Shown: piece after piece, positions 55,700 through 64,000 of the stretch
Numbering within the stretch: the first letter of the stretch is position 1
Layout: every line of letters begins with the position of its first letter
Assembly (NCBI GenBank): GCA_911728435.2
Contig: OU452198.1
Location: 2,790,001-2,854,000, forward strand
DNA length: 64,000 bases
Source: Apoderus coryli
Taxonomy: Eukaryota > Arthropoda > Insecta > Coleoptera > Attelabidae
Direction: 5' to 3'
The notes under the pieces: model-generated
What the model was told of the DNA's origin: nothing
What the model saw: only the letters and a program-made list of their open reading frames with translations
The model's database searches: none
Made by a program: the position numbers and the translations under genes

Positions 55700-57537
55700 T
55701 ACAGGGTGAGTCACGAGGAACTGTACATACTTCTACCATAAGTAGAGGCACGTTAGGGGATTATCAAATGACCATTAAAAAATGTCCCCTTGTTTTGATT
55801 ATTAATATACAGGGTGAATTATGGATCTTCACCAAAACAATGTTTCGTCATATCTTTTCAATGATTAAGTCGATTTATCTCATTTTTTTTTATGAAAGTG
55901 GGTAACTAACTGACATATTCACAATTGAGAAAATCCAGGTCAGTCTTCGAGAAAATTTGTGGGACTGCTTCATATTCAACACTTCACCCTATATATGATT
56001 TTTCAAAAATCTGATATAATTTTTTCAGAGGGCATAAATAGACAGTTAGACCTGGGTATTTGAATTTTTTGTTACACTCACCCCACAGTTCCAATTAGAG
56101 ATTCATTTTAGACCCAAATTGAAAACTGGCAATAATGAAGTATCTTACTGTATAATAATGTTTAGTTATTAAAAAGAAATCTTCAAACTAGACATAAACG
56201 ACACACACTGTGCTCCAGTATGGTAAATACCATAATTTAAATTGATTTACAGAGCCGGATTTAAAAATCTGGCATATCTGGTTCATCCCAATAATTCACC
56301 CTGTATGTAACTTTTTCCACCCGTAATAGACAGAAAACAGATAAAAAATGTTTGTAATAACCTAGTTTTCTTATTTGTTTGAGGAAAACTCATGTGTCTA
56401 ATTATTTTAATCGTAATGAAATGAACAAGCCAGGGAAATGTTTATTCATAAATTAAGAAATAAAATAAACAACAATAACCAAACAATAAAACAGTTTTAA
56501 CAATGTGGAACAAAGTAAAAAACAATTTATCAAACATTACGATTATAAAACACAACAGCTCATTAACGCAGAATTATTCACTGTTGCAATATTATCAGAA
56601 ATGACCCACTGACAATCAGAAAGTCTATTACACATTTAAACATTCGTCAAGAAAAGTGTATTAAGGCAGATGGATTTAATTTTGAACATCTTTTATAATC
56701 GTAATGTTTATTAAATTGCTTTTTACTTTGTTCCACATTGTTAAAACTGTTTTATTGTTTGGTTGTTGTTTTTTTATTTTATTTCTTAATTTATGAATAA
56801 ACATTTCCCTGGTTTGTTCATTTCATTCTGATTAAAATAATTAGACACATGAGTTTTCCTCAAACAAATAAGAAAACTAGGTTATTACAAACATTTTTTA
56901 TCTGTTTTCTGTCTATTACGGGGGAAAAAGTTACATACGGGGTGAATTATTGGGATGAACCAGATTTTTAAATCCGGCCCTGTAAATCAATTCAAATTAT
57001 GATATTTACCATACTGGAGCACAGTGTGTGTAGTTTCTGTCTACTTTGAAGATTTCTTTTTAATAACTAAACCTTATTATACAGTAAGATACTTCATTAT
57101 TGCCAGTTTTCAATTTGGCTCTAAAATGAATCTTTAATTGGAAATGTGAGGTGAGTGTAACAAAAAAATCAAATACCCAGGTATAACTGTCTATTTATGC
57201 CCTCTGAAAAAATTATATCAGATTTTTGAAAAATCATATACAGGGTGAAGTGTTGAATATGAAGCAGTCTCACAAATTTTCTCGAAGACGGACCTGGATT
57301 TTCCCAATTCCGAATAAGTCAGTTAGTTGCCAGGCACCAATACACACTTTTATAAAAAAAATGGGATAAATCGACTTAATCATTGACAAGATATGACGAA
57401 ACATTGGTTTGGTGAAGATCCATAATTCACCCTGTATATTAACAATGAAAACAAGGAGACAGTTTTTAATGGTCATTTGATGATCCCCTAATATGCCTCT
57501 ACTTATGGTAGAAGTATGTACAGTGACTCACCCTGTA
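55700..57537. mobile_element. Concentric fold-back element, copy 2
   Basis: Uninterrupted version of the element at 43683-46131. Outer ends TACAGGGTGAGTCACGAGGA and TGACTCACCCTGTA (the right end has lost a few bases, GTTCCTCG being absent), TA at both borders. Inner complementary pairs: ATACAGGGTGAATTATGG (55808) / CCATAATTCACCCTGTAT (57420); ACTTCACCCTATATATG (55980) / ATATACAGGGTGAAGTG (57238); AATTCACCCTGTATG (56293) / TACGGGGTGAATTA (56937). At the centre (56625-56697, plus) HLNIRQEKCIKADGFNF-EHLL then stop. Confidence 0.85.
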
Positions 57538-57949
57538 CATGGAACCGTGAGTGTCGCCATCTATTAGTAGACAAAATAATTGCTGCTGAAAATTTGCCGC
57601 ATTATTACAGGAATTTTTGTTGTTTGTCTGGCAGCAGTTCAGTTAGTTCAGTGAAAGAATGTATTTCGGGGTGTAGGGGATTCCCCGAATATTGTAAAAT
57701 TGATGGTCTTTTCTGTCGTGTAGCGCATTTGTTTATTGTGAATGTCTTTGCAAAATAATTAATACTTTTAGTATATTTATTGCAATTTTGCATTTAAAAT
57801 ACAAATATTGTTCACGAAACATCGATCTTTTCATTTCAATGTTTTTTGTTCGATGCGCATCAGTGGTGTGGTGATCGGTCAGTAGTTGACAGCCAAACTC
57901 TCTAAATGCTGTGGTATATACTCCACACGTTACAGAAATGTAAAATAAT

Positions 57950-58140
57950 GTATTTGGCGACATCTAGCTTACGTTGGTAATATGCCGAGAGGCCACTGAC
58001 AGACAGATACTCCTTTAGCGGGACGCCTATAGTAGTTAGATACGGGAGTATCGGTGGCCTTTGGCGCAGTCGATATAATGAATTGCTGTTCACCCGGCAT
58101 ATTACCAACGTAAACTAGATATCGCCAAACACAAGAATTT
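57950..58140. repeat. Inverted repeat
   Basis: TTGGCGACATCTAGCTTACG with TTGGTAATATGCCG (57952-57990) is complemented by CGGCATATTACCAA with CGTAAACTAGATATCGCCAA (58097-58133). The interior has GGCGCAGTCGATA, which recurs at 61021. Confidence 0.7.
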
Positions 58141-58219
58141 TTAAACACGATACAGTTTTCGGGAACATGAATGACAGCGCACCTTCCTGGAAGGTACAGA
58201 CCAAGCAGTCCTGTGGAAA

Positions 58220-58570
58220 TACATGAAAAACGTTATAACAAAACACATGTGCACTTGATAATCGACATAATTGCGGTGACTCAGCATGGGTTTTTGTCGT
58301 CAACGGCTGGAGAGCAAACGAGGATAACAATGAGCCGCTCGATCTTGTTTACTTGGATTCTGACAAGGCATTTGCCATGGTACTATGTCGTAGGCTTTTG
58401 CACAAGTTGAGTCGCTATGGCTGCTCTTATGGGGTTAGAAAAATTGTTACTTTCAATATACTCAGGGACCTGTACTGGTTACATAGTACATCACCGATTT
58501 AGCCTCACCAAAATAAACTTCTATGCCGACGATTCCAAGATCTATTGCAATCCAATTAATTAGTACAAGT
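58220..58570 (+). pseudogene. LINE RT scraps
   Basis: In shifting frames: VTQHGFLSSTAGEQT, DLVYLDSDKAFAMVLCRRLL and INFYADDSKIYCN (~58510-58555). These are the QHGF, D-x-x-KAF and YADD blocks of a Jockey/CR1-like RT with most of the intervening sequence lost. Confidence 0.7.
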
Positions 58571-58779
58571 ATTGTGCATGTTGTGAGGGATCTCGTCGGA
58601 AGAAATAATAATGCAGTTGGTGGACCGAAGTGTCTTAAAACATCTGGACGTCGGCTGGACGTAGATGTACCTTTTTTTTTGTGGATCAGGAACCGCCTAG
58701 AAGGCATAACTTCTATTCCACAGCCTGTCTTTATTTTCGATCATCCCTACGTCCCTCTTCCATTTTAAAATGATCAGGG

Positions 58780-60660
58780 GTTCGGGTTGCGGATTTTTCT
58801 CTATCTCTTTCTTCCCGCTCTTTGTTCTTCATAATTTCTTTTATAAGTTTATGTATTTCTGTCCATTTCTCTTTAGATTCGAGCATAATGTCAATGATGT
58901 TTCCTTCATTTATGCGGTTGTTTATTTTTAGCTCCGTTTCAAGTCTTATCCTTTCCCACCTATGACATTCTATAATTGTGTGCTTTGGCGTATCAAATCA
59001 CACATCGGTCGTCTTCCTGTTTGCCAAACCTTTTCAGATATTAACCAAAACAGCCGTGTCCTGATAAAAATTGAGTTATATAGTATTCTATGACTTTATG
59101 TTTGCAGTTTGTCCATGTAATAACATCTTTGTTATTCTCTTTGTCCACTAGGCTTTTTGCGTCAAGTTTTCCCATCTTATTTGCCATCGTTCTAGGGTTC
59201 GCGCTCTTTCTAGTGCATGGTTTCTGGCTTCTCCTTGAATGTACAATCTGCTCTTTTCCTCTACCATTAGGTCCACCGGTGGTATTCCTGTAATCGCTTG
59301 CAGTGCCTCAGCAGAAATTGTGCGATACCCGCTGGAAACTCTAAAAGAAGAGATTTCCTTTGACATCTTTCGGCTACATTTCGGTATTTTTTCATTTGGA
59401 GGGTATTTTACCATATCGGGGCGCCGTAAGTAACTATTGACATCATTACTCCATGAAGTGTTCTCCTCTTGATCCATCCAGGTCCACACAGATTGGGTAG
59501 GATTCTGCCCAATGCCATGGTTCTTTTCTCAGCCTTTTTTACTGCTTCCAGTATATATGGACCGAAACTTAAATCTTTATCGAGAGTTATTCCCAGATAT
59601 TTTATTGTTCTTTTAGGTAGGATTTCGAAGGATTCAAAACTGAACAACACTTCTTGTGTCTGCCTTGGTCCTGCTAGAATTATTCTGTTTTTTCTTTAGC
59701 TAATTCAAGTCCATTTTGCGTCATCCAGTTTTGCACCACTTCTAGGGAAACCTCGACTTTGTACACCAGGTCGTTCTTGCAGATGCCCAGATCATCGGCA
59801 AATGCTATGGTTTGTACTCCTTCCATCAATGGAAGACTGAGGACAGGATCGTAGAAAATGCTCCATAGGAAGGGCCCAACACTGATTCCTGTGGTATTCC
59901 GCACGTAACGTATACCTCTTCTTCCTGCTTCGGCTTGATTTTCCTATGTCTGAGATAGTCCTTGACCAGATTTATTAAATAAGTGGAGATATTTGCCCTT
60001 TCTAGGCCCTCTATAATTTTTCCCCACGGTGCCGAATTAAAGGCATTTTTGACGTCGAGAGCTATGAATGCACACCACTTTCTGTGCCTTGAACGATTTC
60101 TTCTTGCTTCCCAAGCAGTTTTTTAACTTTAGAATCTGCATCAAGAGTAGATCTTCCCCTCCTAAAGCCAAATTGATTTAGGGAGAGGTCCTCCCGTTCA
60201 TCGATGCGGCTCTTGATCAGTTTTTCGTAGAGCTTTGATATGGCATCCATGAGGCGGATTGGTCTGTAGGACGAAAGTGTTTCTGCTGGTTTGCCGGGTT
60301 TTTTTATTAGGATTAAGTTAGCTCATTTCCATTTTTCGGGAAAAGTCTGTGTCATCAATAGTTCATTGAACATTTGCAGAAAAGTGTCTGGTTTTGTTTG
60401 TATCGCTAGTTTAACTATTTCTGTTGATATGAAATCCGGGCCCAGGGCTTTTCCTACTTTCATACTATCGACCGCCTCTTTCAATTCACTTTCAGTAAAT
60501 AGCTCTACTTCCACCAGCTGGCTGACATTCCATTTGTCATTTCTTTTTGGAAACAACAGTTCTATTGCTTTGCGTTTCAGTATGCTGTCCATCTGGTACT
60601 GTGTTATGAGGTTTTTGAGTATACGTTTTCCTTCCTTATACAAGGTAAATGCCTACTCAA
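58780..60660 (-). pseudogene. R1-clade-like LINE, RT to C-terminus
   Basis: From the minus strand: SELKEAVDSMKVGKALGPDF, then a stop, KKPGKPAETLSSYRPIRLMD (RT start), NQFGFRRGRSTLDADSKV, LDVKNAFNSAPWGKII, CGIPQESVLGPFLWSIFYD, TIAFADDLGICKND (catalytic box), SYLRRPDM region, ISSFRVSSGYRTISAEALQA, ITGIPPVDLMVEEKSRLY (typical of R1-type C-termini), and SGHGCFG-YLKRFGKQEDDRC near 59000 (remains of the terminal Cys/His motif). Several stops and frameshifts. 5' end missing; it lies downstream of the last exon of the 61-kb gene, on the same strand. Confidence 0.85.
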
Positions 60661-61047
60661 TATCTTCGTCACTAATGTTACGTGTTCGTTCTCTTGTATA
60701 ACGTAGATGTACCTGGGCGTGACTCAAAACCACATACAGTGGGTTTGTGCGGAGCTTCGACGAATCTCGTTTTCAACTGTTTGGATCATTTAGCCAATCG
60801 CGCACTGTCCTACCAAAAGGAGCCGGACACCTATCCAACTGAAACAAGATCTATCATCGTGTAACTAATCATAACTCCAATGAGATGATTTTGGAGGAAA
60901 TCTAGAAAAACCTCGGCGTCAAAATCATGCTAAGCCACACGTTAACGACATCAGCAACTAGACATTGTTTATCCTAGATGTTTTCTAATTCAAATTTCAA
61001 TAAAATAGTTAATAATTAATGGCGCAGTCGATAGTGTGTTTACTTAC
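60661..61047. other. Intron or flank with coding-like debris
   Basis: Follows the donor site at 61047 of the minus-strand gene. On the plus strand 60720-60860 has an open stretch (STNLVFNCLDHLANRALSYQ) without stops, but I cannot assign it. Confidence 0.3.
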
Positions 61048-61872
61048 CATTGCTGGTGAAATTCAACGCCCAATTTCCAGTCACCCCCGGCACAATATGC
61101 CTGTGGCAACTCTCAGACACCTTGGATAGTCGCAGTACCGGCGGACCTGCCTCTTTACCCAAAATACCTTCAACGACAGCCTCTTGCGGCTGACTAGTGA
61201 TTGTATAGATGAAGCAGTACTTCAATGGATCTGGAGATTTTCTCGCCACTGGCGTTGCAATGACGTAGGAAACTCCGTTTTCCTCCCAGTTACCATGACA
61301 ATTATATGCTAGAATTGAGAATGATGAAACCGTGGAAGTTGAGTTGAGTAATCAAAATTCAACTTACCACTAATAGCAGCTTGCGAGCACGTCGATCGGA
61401 ACTCCATTTCATGGGAATGTCCTTTACAACCAACTGATAAAGCTTCGTATTCACCTGCTATGCATTCTGGCTCAGCTTTGTTGTTCAATTTTGGATCATC
61501 TGAAATATTAAGTAATTTAAGTAAACATGCACTTTCGCCAGTTCACTGTGCTTGGTTCATACCTGGCTGTTGCCTTTTCTTTCTCTTATCCTCATCAGCA
61601 GATGGCATTCCAGCTAATGTATATTTACCTAAATGTGGACAACGTTTCGCACGCAATGTGGTAGCTAAAATCACAAATTTATACAGTTATGAAAGTTGGA
61701 ATCTCCTAATTGAACGAAGTTTTACTAACTTATCAGAGTGGTGAACGGGATAGCAGTAGGATCAAAATTCGCACACGCTTCATCAGGATTCTCCACCATA
61801 TCATTGGTCTGTTGAATTTCAATCACATTCGAATCTCTCTTGTAGAACGTCATACAGATGTAACCGCTATTA
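61048..61872 (-). CDS. Partial gene: four exons of an unrecognised Cys-rich protein
   Basis: Exons (minus): 61872-61730, 61664-61563, 61499-61368, 61308-61048. Donors GTTAGT, GTATGA, GTAAGT, GTAAGT; acceptors all AG; each internal junction leaves one base (phase 1) and joins cleanly. Product segments in order: SGYICMTFYKRDSNVIEIQQ, NPDEACANFDPTAIPFTTLI, TTLRAKRCPHLGKYTLAGMP, a basic stretch DKRKKRQQP (possible furin-type site), EPECIAGEYEALSVGCKGHS, FRSTCSQAAISAYNCHGNWE, ENGVSYVIATPVARKSPDPL, KYCFIYTI, SESCHRHIVPGVTGNWALNF. Regular Cys and many surface-type residues suggest an extracellular protein. It vaguely recalls the arthropod DUF7042-7045 proteins, but I cannot confirm this. N-terminal and C-terminal exons are not found in the window. 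Confidence 0.75.
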
Positions 61873-62690
61873 CTGTAAGAATGAAAATTATTCAAATAAA
61901 TTTTTGGAAGGATAACTAACGGCTCTTGAAAATGAATTAAGATTTTTAAGTCCGTTATGTTATAACTCAAATGAAGCGCATGACGGAAATGCTAGTAGTC
62001 CTGAGTCTTATTTCGAGTAGCGTGTCATATATTTATTTATTTCAAAGCTACAACATTCTTCTACTAAACCAAATCAAGATTTGGTTTTTGTCGTTCTCAA
62101 GAGAACGACAAAATTCTCAGAAAACTGGAGGAAACATTAGTGTAAACCTCAAAATAATCAGTTTTGATGAGGTATCAAGAAATGTAGTGGGATCGAGAAT
62201 CAGATTCTCCGTTACACTGGAACTTTCAGAATACAGTTGCGACATATGAAGACGTGCTCGAAAATTTATCAAAGTAAGCGGGGGACTAGGCATATTTCCA
62301 CTTTGCTGACTATTTCAGAAAGCAAATACTGACACCAAGTGGAGACAGATACACACAAAAATCTACAAATTGAGACCCACAGTTTGATTTTTGAAGAACT
62401 GTTAATTTCAGGATCCTCTATACTGTTGATACCGAATTCTTTATACGCAGAATGCCTAGTTTAAACATATTGGGCCGACAAACCAACACACACATCCCAA
62501 GCATTATTTTGAGAAAAGTTTTCTCTGGATGTTTGCTATCTACAAACGTTGCCCCAAACTAAGAAGCGTTCGCAGTTCAACCAATTTGTTGGGTCAGTTC
62601 TACCATGCATACAAAGAGCTATAAACCAGCTCTGTGAGACTTAAGCCCATAAATAGTGAGCTAAACCAGAGATGCATATTCCGCCCCCGG
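61873..62690. other. Intron of the minus-strand gene, nothing assigned
   Basis: Presumed intron upstream of exon 61872. It includes a short perfect hairpin TTTTGTCGTTCTC-AAGA-GAGAACGACAAAA (62083-62112). No upstream exon could be identified by eye. Confidence 0.35.
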
Positions 62691-63100
62691 TTAGTTTTAC
62701 CGACTTAAGTCTACTGCCTGTATTGTCAAAATTGATGAAGGCAGTTCATAAGCAGATTGAGACTTATTTAAACGATACACAAATTTTACCCGATTGTCAA
62801 AGACCATTGACCATTGGTCGGCATGTAGATACCAATTAGCATGCGGCGTTGGTAGCATTGTATTTCTCAAAGGCATTTGACACTAATAGCCACCCTTTAC
62901 TGTGTGGGAAACTAAAGTTTCACGCGTTTTCTCTGGAAGCTTTTAAATTTATGATACACAATTTTTCACCACATTTAAAGAAACTCTCACTAAGAGACTT
63001 GTCCTATCCAGGTGATTCAATGTATGATTTATTTTTGGACGGGGGTGGTCAGAATGGAATTCAGAAGATTGCTGTAGGTTTATATTTGACCTGAGGAAAT
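62690..63100 (+). pseudogene. LINE RT scrap
   Basis: SLLPVLSKLMKAVHKQIETY, LNDTQILPDCQ, then ALVALYFSKAFDTNSHPLLC and FHAFSLEAFKFM: RT fingers and first palm Asp block of a Jockey/CR1-like LINE. Ends directly at a TACAGGGTG transposon border (63105). Confidence 0.75.
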
Positions 63101-63104
63101 ATAT

Positions 63105-63972
63105 ACAGGGTGATCATTTTCCTTTACTGCTCTCAAATATTTTAATTGTGTCGTACTGAGTCTGTTGGATTTGCCATTGACATTATTCAAAAAATCGCTC
63201 TATAAAGACGCCAAAAACCCTTCATCAAATTACTTTGTTATATTCTAATAAGAGTTATTGGTTTCACTATCTAACTGGTGAAATTTTAGACGCAATTTTC
63301 TCGAGAATTATTAGGGCAAATATCAAAAGTAACCTACCGCTGTACAGCAGATAAAAAATGCTTTAAAATGATGTATCACTTGAAGTTGCTTGAGCCGATT
63401 AAGACCATTTCCAGATCGAAGTCTGTGTGTCTGTATGTATTCTTCCATTCTTTAACCAATTGAGCTAAATTTTGGTGTATGAGTTTGGGGGAGTCCTAGG
63501 ATGAACCCATTAGTTTTTGTTTGAAATCGCTTTAGTCCTGTCATAGGGTGTACAACCGCCATATTTTCAAATAGCAGTAGGGGTCGAGTGATACTTCATT
63601 CTTGTATCTGCTTTATATCGATAGGTTACTTTTGATATTTGCCCTCAAAATTCTCGAGAAAATTGCATTTAAATTTCACCAGTTAGGTAGTTGGAACGTA
63701 TAACTCTTATTAGAATATAATGCGTGCAAACATCCCTCTTAGGGTCAGATTCTATTTTCCCGATAAGTTAAAGGGTAACCCAAATACGAAAGGGTTCCCC
63801 CAAAATGCAATATTTCCAATATCACCCTGTAACTCGGAAACTAAGAGGGCTATGACAATTTTATCTTTTGTTTCACAAAAAAGTAACTCAGGTTCGCGAA
63901 AACAGGAGGGTTTTATATTAAAAAAATAACCAAGAAATCCTGTAATGAGAGCCAAGATGGGACACCCTGTAT
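63105..63972. mobile_element. MITE with ACAGGGTG ends and inverted arms
   Basis: Left border ATACAGGGTGATCA (63103), right border GACACCCTGTATA (63961-63973). Internal arms ~63235-63345 and ~63622-63722 are complementary (ATATTCTAATAAGAGTTAT / ATAACTCTTATTAGAATAT; TTGATATTTGCCCTCA and partner). No coding capacity. Confidence 0.7.
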
Positions 63973-64000
63973 ATTACTAATAATAATAATAATAAAGACT

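Noticed and set aside
57516..57758. 80-residue open frame with several cysteines
   Set aside because: Starts inside the fold-back element border; no family resemblance or splice sites to support a gene.
61971..62249. 92-residue open frame
   Set aside because: Lies in the presumed intron of the minus-strand gene; contains a simple hairpin; no motif.
1..64000. tRNA or rRNA genes
   Set aside because: No clear A-box/B-box pair with a cloverleaf, and no ribosomal core sequence was recognised by eye.

Overview
The window is nuclear DNA of an insect. It has short exons with GT-AG introns, an A+T-rich background, metazoan housekeeping genes (a SHPRH-type ubiquitin ligase, a THAP/zinc-finger protein, a RILP-like Rab effector) and a dense crowd of arthropod-type transposons (mariner, DD41D Tc1/mariner, R1-like, RTE-like and Jockey-like LINEs, copia). 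A beetle is plausible from the repeat style, but the order cannot be proved from this sequence.

Layout. 0.3-3.4 kb: truncated LINEs and a copia polyprotein remnant. 3.9-5.0 kb: nested palindromes. 5.9-9.0 kb: three DDE transposase units (a fragment, a broken mariner, and a nearly intact DD41D element with ~80-bp terminal inverted repeats). 9.3-9.9 kb: palindromic repeats. 10.3-14.5 kb (minus): a 1420-residue intronless SHPRH homologue. 15.35-16.7 kb (minus): a three-exon gene joining a THAP DNA-binding domain to four C2H2 fingers. 17.9-32.2 kb (plus): a seven-exon RILP-like gene of 420 codons whose reading phases close at every junction. Its large introns are explained by inserted elements: a 5.9-kb inverted-repeat transposon with an exact 8-bp target duplication that carries a higher-order satellite (intron 2), a 3.35-kb inverted-repeat element that carries an A+T-rich satellite (intron 4), and a tandem/inverted element (intron 5). 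33-60.7 kb: almost entirely transposon debris, including two copies of a concentric fold-back element whose centre still encodes the tail of a DD41D-type transposase. 61.0-61.9 kb (minus): four consecutive exons of an unrecognised, probably extracellular, cysteine-containing protein that continues out of view. The right end holds LINE and MITE remnants.

Most unusual signal. At least eight places on both strands carry one architecture: CUGA-R-GA, one extra base, a base-paired stem, then GAAAC, usually followed by GUC or GUU. This is the hammerhead ribozyme core with one additional base at the foot of stem II. The copies usually lie in palindromic repeats, and their stems differ in sequence while remaining paired. 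This fits ribozyme-bearing terminal repeats of Penelope-like or retrozyme-like elements, although no such ORF is present here.

Genes working together: SHPRH acts in DNA-damage tolerance at PCNA, the THAP protein is probably a DNA-binding regulator, and the RILP-like protein is a Rab effector in vesicle and organelle transport. They are neighbours with no evident shared pathway.
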